Source: Sphingomonas albertensis
Lineage (GTDB): Bacteria; Pseudomonadota; Alphaproteobacteria; Sphingomonadales; Sphingomonadaceae
DNA length: 64,000 bases
Reading direction: 5' to 3'
NCBI RefSeq assembly: GCF_014358075.1
Contig: NZ_JACONT010000001.1
Location: 1-64,000 of the forward strand
Position numbers and translations under genes: made by a program. Positions within the stretch are counted from its first letter, which is position 1. Each line of letters starts with the position of its first letter. Positions 16,834 through 25,606 of the stretch are shown piece after piece. The notes beneath the pieces were generated by a model that searched no databases, was not told the DNA's origin, and was given only the letters and a program-made list of their open reading frames with translations.

Positions 16834-18924
16834 CTACTGCAAGACGTGTTCGGCGCATCGGCGGACGGACGCAGCGCTGGCCTGCGGGTGCGCGACCGGG
16901 AGCATATGCCCTCCGTCGGTCATCTCCAGCGTCGCGCCTGGAATTGCGGCTACTGCCCGGTCGCCGTCGATCGAGGGGGCGATCACTTGGTCGTCACGGC
17001 CATAGAGCAACGCGACCGGGATCGTCAGGTCGGCATAACGGCTGACGATTGCGGCAAGGTCGACGTCTGCGCTGGCCAGTTCGACCAGCGCGGCGTTGAC
17101 CGCAACCGGGCGATCGCCGAGCCCACCGCCGCCGCGCGTGGCGAAATCGGCCGGAACAGCATCGGGCGCGAAGATCTTGCCCCAGCGCAGGCCATACGCC
17201 GCACGGCTGATCGGCGTGCCGAGCAGATTGGCAAAGAGCGCGCGCCCGCCAGGGTTGCTTTCGATCGCGTTTGCCACCGAGGCGGGCATCGATCCAGGCG
17301 GCTGCGTCATCGGTGCCAGCAGCGCGAGGCCGGCGACCGTCCCAGGATGGTGCGCGGCCACGCCGAGGGCGACCGCACCGCCCAGCGAATGACCGACGAG
17401 CAGCGGCGGACGATCGAGCGCGAGCGTGTCGATGAGGCCTGCGATGATCGCCGACTGGCCGAGGATACCGGGCTGTTCGCCGGTCGGTACCGAATAGCCC
17501 GAGCCGGGCCGGTCGACCAGAATGACGCGATACGTGTCGGCCAGCGCATCGGCGACGCCGTAGGAGAAGTTGCGCAGTTGCGCGCCCAGCCCGTGGATCA
17601 GGACGATCGGCGGTCCCGCTCCGCGATCGACATAGTGGATCCGTGCACCTGTGACGTCGATGAAACGGCCGTCGGCGGGCACGTCCTGCTCGATCCGCTT
17701 GGTCGTCGCGCGGGTGTAGACCGCAGCCGCTGCCAGCGCCGCAGCGATGATCCCAGCCGAGCGAAGTGCGATCGAGCGTTTCGGGGCGTCGTCGGAAACC
17801 GATCTGGACGCGAAGAAACGGCGCATGTCGGCGAGCAGCAATTCGGGTTGCTCGAGCGCGGCAAAGTGGCCGCCCGCGGGCATCTCGGTCCACTGGACGA
17901 TGTCATAGGTCTTTTGCGCCTGCGAGCGCGGCGGCGGCGGGAAGACCGGGTCGGGGAACACCGCGACTCCGGTCGGTACGGTGATCCGCGTTCCCGCGGG
18001 AAAAGTGCCCGAATCCTCCAGCACGCGGCCACGGTACATCCAGGTCGACGTCACGAACGATCCCTCGACCAGATACAGCATGATGTTGGTAAGGAGCAGG
18101 TCCTCGTCGAACGCCTGCCACAGGTCGGGGCGGCCGTGTGCGTCGCGTGGCACGTCGGTCCATGCGCCGAACTTCTCCAGGATCCACGCCGCGACGCCGA
18201 CCGGGCTGTCCGACATCGCCACGCCTAGCGTCTGCGGGCGCGTGCCCTGTTCCTGCGAATAGCCAGTTTCTTCCTTGGCAAGCTTGGCGCGTTTCGCGGC
18301 CCAGGCGACCTCATCGGGCTTTTTAGGCACCGCGTCCTTGGCCTGGAGCAGCACCATGTTCACATGGAGTCCGGCGATCGCATCGGGATGCGCGTGCGCC
18401 ATCCAGCCACCGATCGCGGCACCCCAGTCGCCGCCCTGCACGAGATAGCGTCGCGTGCCGAACAGCTCGACCATCAGGCCGTGCATGAGCTCTGCGGTCT
18501 GCTTCGGTCCGATCGGAGACACGGGGCGGCCCGAAAACGCGTAGCCGGGCAGCGAGGGGACGACGACGTCGTGACCGTCGGCGACGAGCGGCGCGATCAG
18601 CGCCTCGAATTCGAGGAACGACCCCGGCCAGCCGTGCAGCAGCAGCAGCGGGGGACGTGAGCCATCGCCCCGCGCATGAATGAAGTGGAGGCTCTGCCCC
18701 TGCACGTCGGCCGTAAACTGCGGCAGCATATTGAGCCGCCGCTCCTGCGCGCGCCAGTCGTAGTCCGCCAGCCAATAGTCTACGAGCCGCTTGAGATCGG
18801 CGAGGCCGACGCCTGACTGCCAGCCCCCCGCGTCCGGCATAAGGCTCCAGTCGAACGCCTCGACCTTTGCGCGGATGGCAGCGAGGCGGTCGTCGAGTAC
18901 CGCTATGAAGAAGGGTTCTGCCAT
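16834..18924 (-). CDS. Epoxide hydrolase fused to a second alpha/beta hydrolase
   Basis: 696 residues in one frame. Residues 1-375 are an epoxide hydrolase of the EHN type: N-terminal EHN region, HGWPG at 97-101, nucleophile Asp166 in GGDWGA and histidine in GGHFAALEQP (353). Residues about 384-404 are a hydrophobic, probably membrane-spanning helix. Residues about 415-696 are a second hydrolase with GLGAQ, nucleophile Ser513 in GHSLGG and a terminal DGGHMLP histidine. The two halves are normally separate proteins. The frame is uninterrupted, so the fusion is real if the sequence is right. It would put two hydrolases on opposite sides of a membrane or both near its surface. Confidence 0.9.
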   Translation of the reverse strand: MAEPFFIAVLDDRLAAIRAKVEAFDWSLMPDAGGWQSGVGLADLKRLVDYWLADYDWRAQERRLNMLPQFTADVQGQSLHFIHARGDGSRPPLLLLHGWPGSFLEFEALIAPLVADGHDVVVPSLPGYAFSGRPVSPIGPKQTAELMHGLMVELFGTRRYLVQGGDWGAAIGGWMAHAHPDAIAGLHVNMVLLQAKDAVPKKPDEVAWAAKRAKLAKEETGYSQEQGTRPQTLGVAMSDSPVGVAAWILEKFGAWTDVPRDAHGRPDLWQAFDEDLLLTNIMLYLVEGSFVTSTWMYRGRVLEDSGTFPAGTRITVPTGVAVFPDPVFPPPPRSQAQKTYDIVQWTEMPAGGHFAALEQPELLLADMRRFFASRSVSDDAPKRSIALRSAGIIAAALAAAAVYTRATTKRIEQDVPADGRFIDVTGARIHYVDRGAGPPIVLIHGLGAQLRNFSYGVADALADTYRVILVDRPGSGYSVPTGEQPGILGQSAIIAGLIDTLALDRPPLLVGHSLGGAVALGVAAHHPGTVAGLALLAPMTQPPGSMPASVANAIESNPGGRALFANLLGTPISRAAYGLRWGKIFAPDAVPADFATRGGGGLGDRPVAVNAALVELASADVDLAAIVSRYADLTIPVALLYGRDDQVIAPSIDGDRAVAAIPGATLEMTDGGHMLPVAHPQASAASVRRCAEHVLQ

Positions 18925-19251
18925 GTGTCGATCCTGCCGATGGGGGTAAATCTTGCTTCCCCGATTGAAAGCCTAGCGTCGAACGCGCGAAGGTCGCCGA
19001 AAGGCGCTTCGAGGCGAGATGAACGAGCGGCTGCTTTTGGGAAGCAGGTACGGCAATTTGGACGTCTGGAATTGGGTCTGGCCGGCAGCCGTAGGGCAGG
19101 GGGCCGCTCGCCCAAACGCGGACGTTGAAGCTCGTGATCTGGACTCCCGATAACGGCCATTCGTTAGGCGCGATCTTTCCTGTCACTATGGGTTAAAAAC
19201 TTGGAATGCAGCGCCGATGTGATCTCACTGCCCTATCGGCCTCGGCGCGTG
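18925..19251. other. Non-coding interval with a full repeat copy
   Basis: About 330 nt between the start of the fused hydrolase gene and the end of the gene at 19252. It contains one of the two most complete copies of the dispersed repeat (19019-19128). Open frames crossing it are made of repeat sequence. Confidence 0.7.
19019..19128 (+). repeat. Dispersed hairpin repeat, near-complete copy
   Basis: Order of modules: ATGAACGAGCGGCTG, TTTTGGGAAGCAGG, GGACGTCTGGAATTGGGTCT, GGCCGGCAGCCGTAGGGC, GGGGGCCGCTCGCCCAAA, CGGACGTTGAAG. The third and last modules are inverted relative to each other (AACGTCCG...TTGGG against CCCAAA...CGGACGTT), so the right half can fold into a long hairpin. Confidence 0.85.
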
Positions 19252-19818
19252 CTAGATTGCAGCAGCTTCGATCCGGCTTTGAAGGTCTTTGATATTCTGC
19301 TCCACGGCGTGCTGTATAACTGCATCGCCCAGAGCCCGCGCGGCCTCATATTCCGCCCTCCTAATCTTGAGCACCTCGCTGGCGACATGTTGCCAATCGG
19401 CAGCAGGTATGCCGTAGTCGCGGGTAGCTTCTGCTTGTTCGAGAGCGCTGATTCCAATCAGATGGAGGCGAGGCCACTGATCAATCTCGTCGACATACGC
19501 ATAATCGAAGTTGATTTTAGCAGTTTCGGTCAACGTCACCGTAACGTGATTCCAAGGCCTTGGCAGGAAGATGTCCAGCGTTCTCATTCTCGCGAGATCG
19601 ACCTTGACTGACTCCTCCACCTTTTCGGGCCTGCTACCAAAGCCGGCATACTGCCCTTGAACACCGTCGCGACGGGTCCACTGACTGACTCCCGCGGTCT
19701 GCATCCACTCATGAAATTGCGCCTCGAACCGCATCTCCACAGCATCCGCGGGGAAGATCGACCAAAGCTTTCGACCAATGTCGCCAACGGTTGCTTCGAA
19801 ATGCTGCGTGTCTGCCAT
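19252..19818 (-). CDS. Hypothetical protein, possible immunity-like
   Basis: 188 residues, not recognised with confidence. It is rich in aromatic and acidic residues, with no signal peptide or membrane segment (MADTQHFEATVGDIGRKLW at the start). The general pattern, an N-terminal helix, a sheet with FDYAYVDEIDQW and a long C-terminal helix, is reminiscent of the YezG/DUF600 immunity group, but this is only a resemblance. It heads leftward with two further unknown genes upstream (20043, 20666), each separated by about 190-220 nt. Confidence 0.7.
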   Translation of the reverse strand: MADTQHFEATVGDIGRKLWSIFPADAVEMRFEAQFHEWMQTAGVSQWTRRDGVQGQYAGFGSRPEKVEESVKVDLARMRTLDIFLPRPWNHVTVTLTETAKINFDYAYVDEIDQWPRLHLIGISALEQAEATRDYGIPAADWQHVASEVLKIRRAEYEAARALGDAVIQHAVEQNIKDLQSRIEAAAI

Positions 19819-20016
19819 CGGTGTCCCAATCCGTTTGTTAGCATTAATTCGTCAGTCTCAGGCAGCAGGTCCAGTCTCGTTCCAAACTTCGTAATTCGGT
19901 GCCGACCAACAGGACGTCTATCGCGCAATCATTTCGGAAAATGCGACGTACCATCTCGGCTATCGCGATCGATTTTCCGTAAGCAGTCCGTCCGCTTTCC
20001 TCTCCATTCCGGCCAT

Positions 20017-20047
20017 CCTGATGCAAAATCAAAAGTTTTGCATCAGG
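20017..20047. terminator. Perfect 12-bp inverted repeat at a gene end
   Basis: CCTGATGCAAAA and TTTTGCATCAGG pair around a 7-nt loop. The right arm includes the stop codon of the minus-strand gene at 20043. A degenerate relative (CTGATGCAAAACTCACGGAT) is at 20529-20557. It may act as a terminator or be a small repeat. Confidence 0.6.
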
Positions 20048-20477
20048 CCTGGGCGCTTGGCCGAGGCCGCAAGCGCCCAAGGGGATCTAGGATCTTCACC
20101 CGTTGGCCAGGTATTCCCGCATAGTCTGTTGCGGAGCGGTGACCGTCGCGGTCAGTGATCGTCACTGTGAAGTGGCAGTTCAACGCGTCGGACCAAAAGC
20201 GGGCCTTTGCTTCTACCACGTTAGCGATTGATCCACCGGCTTTCGAACAGAGGTCAGCGAATGCGGTCTTATAGAGCGCTACCGACTCCACCAGCGAGGT
20301 AGACGGTTCACCTTCGATGACAACGCCGTGTAGAAAATCGACCGTGATCGCGCGCTCGTGAGAGCGCTCGGCATCTCCATAAACGTCCATCTCGTAATGG
20401 CCGATCATGAGACCGATGCCGCTACCGAGGGAATCGGCGACGTTGTGAACGATGGACCGTAGTTCGGCATGTTTCAT
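20043..20477 (-). CDS. Hypothetical protein
   Basis: 144 residues, not recognised. Mixed alpha/beta composition, MIGHYEMDVYGDAERSHERA near the N-terminus, and a C-terminal segment rich in arginine and proline. No signal peptide or membrane helix. The stop codon lies in the arm of a perfect inverted repeat. Base composition of its surroundings is patchier than the neighbouring metabolic genes, in keeping with an accessory island. Confidence 0.65.
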   Translation of the reverse strand: MKHAELRSIVHNVADSLGSGIGLMIGHYEMDVYGDAERSHERAITVDFLHGVVIEGEPSTSLVESVALYKTAFADLCSKAGGSIANVVEAKARFWSDALNCHFTVTITDRDGHRSATDYAGIPGQRVKILDPLGRLRPRPSAQA

Positions 20478-20528
20478 AGGGCAGGCTATAATGGCTCAGA
20501 CCCGTTTCCTATGACTTTCCGCACCCAT

Positions 20529-20557
20529 CTGATGCAAAACTCACGGATTTCGCAACG
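20529..20557. repeat. Degenerate relative of the 20017 hairpin
   Basis: CTGATGCAAAACTCACGGAT then TTCGCAACGG aligns with the minus strand of the perfect hairpin at 20017-20047, sharing CTGATGCAAAACT and GATTT-GCA. It lies in the gap between two unknown genes. Confidence 0.5.
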
Positions 20558-20665
20558 GCCTCAAGGCGGCCCAATCTGCGGCCTTCCTCGATGCAGAACT
20601 CTGATGCTTCCCGAGCAGCACGTCGGTTGCAAAAGGGTTCGTTTTTTGGGAACGCTGAGAAGCTC

Positions 20666-21271
20666 CTACATTCCCTTCGTGAACCAGCAGTTGACCACGC
20701 GACCGTCCTTGGCATCCACGTGGCAACGCCCGGTCCATGTCGTCACTTCGAGCACCGCCTGATCTAACGCTATGATCTGAGAGTAGCCTTTCGCGTCCGA
20801 CCACTCTTCAATTACCATCGGTGCGCGCCAGGCAAGCCTGCCGTTATGTTCGTACGCTGCGACATTTGAAGCGTTGTCCTCCGCAACAAATCCGTACGGC
20901 TCATTGACGACATAGACCCGGCGGCGATCAAAATCAGGTACGATCTCCGATACTTCCGTATTGCCAGTTCGGATGCGCTTCAGAATGTTGGCCGTTGCGG
21001 CATCTATCAGTAGCAGACCGTCATCGACGCCTACGAACAGGGTTTCATCCATCAGCACCATAATCCGTGCGTTGAACCACGGCGCACCGGGTACGGACAC
21101 GTCACCAAGTTCGATGATCTTGGCAAAATCAGCGCGTCTCTGTCGCAAGCCGAGGCGCACCCTGCTGGGAGGACGCGACAGCTTCTTGTCGTGGATCTCC
21201 TCATAGCTGAGAGCGTCAAATGTCAGATCGGCGACATAATCGACATTTTCCTCTCTATAGACGTAGCGCAT
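20666..21271 (-). CDS. Hypothetical protein, beta-rich
   Basis: 201 residues from MRYVYREENVDYVADLTFDA; nine upstream residues are in frame but the first ATG is less likely. Repeated strand patterns (MVLMDETLFVGVDDGLLLID, RRRVYVVNEPYGFVAED) suggest part of a beta-propeller or beta-sandwich. No recognised family. It is the first of three leftward unknown genes; the dispersed repeat at 21427 lies upstream. Confidence 0.65.
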   Translation of the reverse strand: MRYVYREENVDYVADLTFDALSYEEIHDKKLSRPPSRVRLGLRQRRADFAKIIELGDVSVPGAPWFNARIMVLMDETLFVGVDDGLLLIDAATANILKRIRTGNTEVSEIVPDFDRRRVYVVNEPYGFVAEDNASNVAAYEHNGRLAWRAPMVIEEWSDAKGYSQIIALDQAVLEVTTWTGRCHVDAKDGRVVNCWFTKGM

Positions 21272-21426
21272 TGCCGTCCTTTCCCTTGTCATGCGCAATG
21301 CACCGATGGTTCGCTACTAGCACCTATGCCAGCGAAACCTGAGATTCTCGAAACAACATCCTTTTTGAAAAATTCGGCTTGCCGTCAGGCAGAGGGCAAT
21401 GCGTGCAGCATGAGGCTCGCCTCGAG

Positions 21427-21500
21427 ATGAACGAAGGGCCGAAGTTGGGAAGCGGAGACTACCCCGCGAACGTCAGGAACTGGGTCGTCGGCGCCGGCGC
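21427..21500 (+). repeat. Dispersed hairpin repeat, copy next to the BTAD-hydrolase gene
   Basis: Begins ATGAACGAAGGGCCGAAGTT with GGGAAGCGGAGACTACCCCG and GAACGTCAGGAACTGGGTC, then ends 9 nt from the stop codon of the minus-strand gene at 21510. Confidence 0.8.
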
Positions 21501-21509
21501 TCACGAACC

Positions 21510-23225
21510 TTACTTTGCCAGAAATTGGCGCACATGCGCGACGAAAGCGTCCGACGCGGGCTCGCGCCCCAGCAACAGATGATTGTCGCTGTCGAGCGTC
21601 ACGAATTCTGCGCCCGGGATTCGCGCGGCGAGTTCGCCGCCCTGGCAGAGCGGGATTCGTCTATCGCCACGGGCGTGCATGACGAGCGTCGGGGCCCGCA
21701 CATCGCCGAGAATGTTGCGAACATCGATATCGGCGAAGACCTCGAGATAGCGCGCGGCATTCTCGGGGGTGACCGTCTGACACTGGAATGCGTTGAACCA
21801 TTCGAGTTCTTCGGGCGTGGCACTCGGCATGAAGGTCGCGGTGACCATCTGGCGATAACCCGCGTCGGTGCGACCCCAGCCTTGCCGGACCAGCGTTATG
21901 ATCGCTTCGCGCTCCGCCGTTTCGTCCGGCGTGGCATCGATCCGCCAGCCCGCGGCATAGCCTCCCCACAGGATCAGGTGGCTCACGCGGTCGGGATGGC
22001 GCACGGCATAGGCAATCGCGACCGCACAGCCCTGGGACAGGCCGAGCAACGGGAAACGGTCGATCCCGGCAGCGTCGACGACTGTTTCCAGATCCTGGAC
22101 GAACGCCTCGAAGCTGATGTCGGATGCTGCCCCGTCCGACATGCCGTTGCCACGCTCGTCATAGCGCACGAACGTGTTATCGCGCGCCAGCTCGCGGAAC
22201 ATCGGTGCCCAGATCGGCGCATCCCAATCGAGCTCGAGATGGTTGAGCCAGTTGGCCGCCTTCACAAGGGGCGGCCCCTGTCCGACGCAGCCATAGGCGA
22301 GGCGAACCCCGTCAGCCGCCTCGCAGAACCGGATCTTCTGCCGCTGCAGCAATGTCGGCGTCGCCTCTTGGGTCAATGCGGCATCGCTCGGTGGCGGGCT
22401 CGCGATCGCCGGAGCGGCGAGGCCGGCTGCGACCATCGTCGCCGCAAAACGTTGCCCCACCATCGCCGCGTCGGCGCTGCGGCCCAGTTGCGACAGGGTG
22501 GCATGAAGTTCCTCGGCGGCGGCGCCGTTGAAGCAATCGACGTCGAACCATTCGCGCGCCCATGGCAGCCGGTCTTCCGGTACCAGTGGCGCCGTCTTCA
22601 CATACCGCGCGAGAAGCAGGCGCCGGAGACGATCGGCCGCCTCCCGCTGCGCGGCCAGCCAGATGGTGAAGCGGTCTAGTCTCGGGAGATCGAGCCCTGC
22701 CAGAAACGGCTCGCGCAGCGCGACGAGCGCCTCGACCATGTCAGCGGCGGCAGCGGTGTCCGCATCCAGCGCGCGCGATGCCCGCTGCAGATCGGTTTCG
22801 AGTTCATCCTGTCGCAGGGCGACCGTCTCGCGGTCCGCGACGAGTGAGGGCCGATCGACGTCGATCACCGCGCGCAATTTGCTCAGCGACCAGCGCAACG
22901 CGCCCCGGGGATCGTCCGGACCATCATCCCATAAGAGATCGCACAGATGCTCGCGGCGGTGCGGCCGATCCTCGACAATCAGATAGGCGAGCAACGCCCT
23001 GGTCTTGCGCGAGGGCGGCAGTTTCGCCGTCGTGGCAGCGGACACGACGGTAAGCGGACCGAGGAGGGTGATCGCCAAGCGGGGGGCGGTCGGAAAGGTG
23101 GCGGGCTTGCCGGTTACGCTCGGTTTGGGGGGCGCGACGGTACGAAAGGCAGCGGCGCCATGGCCCCGCATCTGCCGGGTGGCAAACGGTGGGTTCGTCT
23201 CTCGAGCTGCGACACGGCTTGTCAT
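21510..23225 (-). CDS. BTAD/SARP-type regulator fused to an alpha/beta hydrolase
   Basis: 571 residues in three parts: a winged-helix DNA-binding region of the OmpR/SARP type at about 50-140 (LTLLGPLTVV-like start, RALLAYLIVEDRPHRREHLC, RWSLSKLRAVI); a helical bacterial transcriptional-activation-like region at about 145-270; and an alpha/beta hydrolase at about 297-571 with nucleophile Ser397 in GLSQG and a terminal DNHLLLGREP histidine. Such proteins may sense a small ester or lactone through the hydrolase-like domain. It is divergent from an AraC gene across a 94-nt gap that holds an imperfect operator. Confidence 0.88.
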   Translation of the reverse strand: MTSRVAARETNPPFATRQMRGHGAAAFRTVAPPKPSVTGKPATFPTAPRLAITLLGPLTVVSAATTAKLPPSRKTRALLAYLIVEDRPHRREHLCDLLWDDGPDDPRGALRWSLSKLRAVIDVDRPSLVADRETVALRQDELETDLQRASRALDADTAAAADMVEALVALREPFLAGLDLPRLDRFTIWLAAQREAADRLRRLLLARYVKTAPLVPEDRLPWAREWFDVDCFNGAAAEELHATLSQLGRSADAAMVGQRFAATMVAAGLAAPAIASPPPSDAALTQEATPTLLQRQKIRFCEAADGVRLAYGCVGQGPPLVKAANWLNHLELDWDAPIWAPMFRELARDNTFVRYDERGNGMSDGAASDISFEAFVQDLETVVDAAGIDRFPLLGLSQGCAVAIAYAVRHPDRVSHLILWGGYAAGWRIDATPDETAEREAIITLVRQGWGRTDAGYRQMVTATFMPSATPEELEWFNAFQCQTVTPENAARYLEVFADIDVRNILGDVRAPTLVMHARGDRRIPLCQGGELAARIPGAEFVTLDSDNHLLLGREPASDAFVAHVRQFLAK

Positions 23226-23243
23226 GATGCGATCCTCATCCTA

Positions 23244-23260
23244 TGTTTACAATGTTCACA
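23244..23260. promoter_or_regulatory. Imperfect operator TGTTTAC-nnn-GTTCACA
   Basis: A 17-bp site between the BTAD-hydrolase and AraC genes, 19 nt upstream of the former. Thirteen of 17 positions match the reverse complement of the palindrome at 31814-31830 next to the TetR gene, suggesting a shared regulator. Confidence 0.5.
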
Positions 23261-23319
23261 TTGAAGAAGGTCACAACGGTGCCCAACATGAGCATTCTAG
23301 CCGATAAATCGATGTACCG

Positions 23320-24168
23320 ATGCGCGAACCCCGCGTCCGTGCCCGCACTCCGTTGCAGCACAGAATGACCCGGCCACTTGCGTTGCGCGAGGATACCGGA
23401 GCACGCGGCATGGTTTCGCGGCGGCAATTCGCCAAGCAGACGCTCGTCTATTTCCCCGACGCGAGCCGGGTGGTTCATGGCAGCGACGATCACCCGAACC
23501 AGCGTTATGACGTGCCCCAGGGCACCGTCGTCATCGCTTTGCGGCACGAACCGGAAACGATCGAGTTGATCGAGAACACCACGATGGTGACGCTCGAACT
23601 CCAGGATGATCTGCTGGGTGACATGGCGCAGACGGTGCTGGGGCGGGTCGACACCGCATTGGTAGCATCCTCCGGTATCGTCGACACCCGCCTGACCGCC
23701 CTGTTCGAGACGCTTCGCACCGAGCATCGTGCCGGGTATCCTACGGGTCAGGCTTTTGCCGAAGCCATCGAACGATCGATCGTTGCATTCTTGCTGACGC
23801 ACCATGCGAGCGAGGCGGCCCCCGCCGCCGTAGCCAAAGGGGGGCTTGCGCCGTTCCAGGCCCGGCGGGTGGTGGAGTATATCGACGACAGGCTGTCGGA
23901 AACCATCACGATCCGCGATCTTGCGGTGACCTGCCAGCTCAGCATTTCCCATTTTGCCCGTAGCTTCGCCGTTACTTTCAACGAAACGCCGCATCGCTAT
24001 CTCATGCGTCGGCGCCTGCTCCGCGCGAAGGATCTGCTGCGCGGGGCCGACACGTCTCTGCTCGATGTCGCGCAGCTGACCGGGTTCCAGACCCAACAGC
24101 ATTTCAGCCGGGTGTTCGCCCATGCCACCGGGACGACGCCGGGGACGTTCCGGCGGGCGAACGGCTGA
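23320..24168 (+). CDS. AraC-family transcriptional regulator
   Basis: 282 residues. The C-terminal third holds the double helix-turn-helix: ITIRDLAVTCQLSISHFARS and the second unit LLDVAQLTGFQTQQHFSRVF, ending TTPGTFRR. The N-terminal region is a ligand or dimer domain without a clear cupin motif. The start at 23320 may be too early; MTRPLALRED at 23365 is an alternative. Divergent from the BTAD-hydrolase gene and convergent with the P450 gene. Confidence 0.9.
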   Translation: MREPRVRARTPLQHRMTRPLALREDTGARGMVSRRQFAKQTLVYFPDASRVVHGSDDHPNQRYDVPQGTVVIALRHEPETIELIENTTMVTLELQDDLLGDMAQTVLGRVDTALVASSGIVDTRLTALFETLRTEHRAGYPTGQAFAEAIERSIVAFLLTHHASEAAPAAVAKGGLAPFQARRVVEYIDDRLSETITIRDLAVTCQLSISHFARSFAVTFNETPHRYLMRRRLLRAKDLLRGADTSLLDVAQLTGFQTQQHFSRVFAHATGTTPGTFRRANG

Positions 24169-24200
24169 TCCGGGACGCTCGGTGATATCCGCGGCGCGAG

Positions 24201-25505
24201 TCATGACCGCGCCGGTATGCGAACCGGCAGGCTCTGATAGCCCCGGATGAAGCTCGACGGCACCCGCGCCGGCGCGCCCACCACCTCGATCAGCGGCCAA
24301 CGGGCGAGAATCTCTTCCCACAGGATGCGGAGCTGCATCTCGGCCAAGCGGCTTCCCATGCAGACATGGATTCCCGAGCCATAGGCCAGATGCTGGTTCG
24401 GTTTGACCCGATCGATGAGGAACGAATCCGGCTGTTCGATCGCGCGTTCGTCGCGGTTGCCCGAGACGTACCACAGGATGACGCGGTCACCCTTGCGGAT
24501 CTGCTCGCCGCCAAACATGATATCGCTGCGCGCGGTACGGCGCATGTGCGCGAGCGGAGTCTGATAGCGGATGATTTCGGGCACCATCGTGCCGATCAGG
24601 CCGGGATCGTGCCGAAGTTTTCGATATTGTGCAGGATTGTCGTTCAGGAACAGTAGTCCGCCGGTGATCGAGTTGCGCGTCGTGTCGTTGCCACCAACAA
24701 TCAGGAGCATCAGGTTGCCGAGATAGGTCATCGGCGACATCCCCTGCGTCGCGGGATTATGCGCCAGCATCGAAATCAGATCGTGTCGCGGCGGCAGCGC
24801 GATCCGGGTCTTCCAGAGGTCCGTGAAATAGCCGAGGCACTGCAGCAATACCGCCTGCCGCTCCGCCGGCGAAGGACCGCCAGCCTGCTCGTCGACTGCA
24901 ACCGCCATGTCGGACCACGCCGACAGCTTCGACCGATCGGCGAACGGAATGTCGAGCATGATCGCCAGCATCTGGATCGCGACCTCGCGCGACACTTGGT
25001 CGACCCAGTCGAAAGTCTCGCCGATCGGCAGCGCGTCGAGGATGCGCGTGACACATTCGCGCAGGCGGACTTCGAGAAGGTCGAGGTTCTTGCGCGCGAA
25101 CATCGGCGCGACGGCCCCGCGCTGGACGGCGTGTCCCGGCGGGTCCATCGCGATGAACATCGGCGTGGTGAACCCCGGCGGCTGATCCCTGATCGTGATC
25201 CCGCCGAACAGCGCGTCCGACGAAAAGACGGCAGGGTTGGCTTCCACCGCCCTGATGTCGGCATAGCGCGTGATCGACCAGAACGCCCCGAACCGGCCAT
25301 TCGGACAATAATGGACCGGTGCCTCGTCTCTCAATCGTTTGAAATAGGGCGCCTGGGTGTCGTTCAGATACAGATCCGTTTCCGACATATCGATCGCGGC
25401 GAGCGGCATTGCGTAGGCGGTGGATCTGGCGTCCGCGCTAGCGTTGTCAAACGCTTCGAGACCGGGGAGCGACGACGATGCCGTCGTGCGTGGGTGCTGG
25501 GTCAA
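24201..25505 (-). CDS. Cytochrome P450
   Basis: 434 residues, a soluble bacterial P450. The oxygen-binding I-helix motif is GGNDTTRN, the K-helix region has EIIRYQTPLAHMRR, and the heme loop YGSGIHVCMG places the ligand cysteine at 382. It hydroxylates an organic substrate and needs separate ferredoxin and reductase, not found in the window. The upstream cupin gene (101 nt) may be co-transcribed, and a GMC alcohol oxidase-like gene is divergent from it, which suggests successive oxidation of a terpenoid, alkane or aromatic compound. Confidence 0.95.
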   Translation of the reverse strand: MTQHPRTTASSSLPGLEAFDNASADARSTAYAMPLAAIDMSETDLYLNDTQAPYFKRLRDEAPVHYCPNGRFGAFWSITRYADIRAVEANPAVFSSDALFGGITIRDQPPGFTTPMFIAMDPPGHAVQRGAVAPMFARKNLDLLEVRLRECVTRILDALPIGETFDWVDQVSREVAIQMLAIMLDIPFADRSKLSAWSDMAVAVDEQAGGPSPAERQAVLLQCLGYFTDLWKTRIALPPRHDLISMLAHNPATQGMSPMTYLGNLMLLIVGGNDTTRNSITGGLLFLNDNPAQYRKLRHDPGLIGTMVPEIIRYQTPLAHMRRTARSDIMFGGEQIRKGDRVILWYVSGNRDERAIEQPDSFLIDRVKPNQHLAYGSGIHVCMGSRLAEMQLRILWEEILARWPLIEVVGAPARVPSSFIRGYQSLPVRIPARS

Positions 25506-25606
25506 AGGCTTTCCTTATTCGGATCGCGCCACGCGTGCGTCGGGATGCACATGACGATCGAACGTCCAGTCATTGGCGCTGGGTGAGTGGCGTATGTGGG
25601 GCCGTG

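Noticed and set aside
18323..19186. Minus-strand protein-like frame containing ASGPLPYGCRPDPI
   Set aside because: The same peptide appears at 47850-48227 and, in changed form, 33403-33762 because the frames cross copies of the dispersed repeat; not a gene family.
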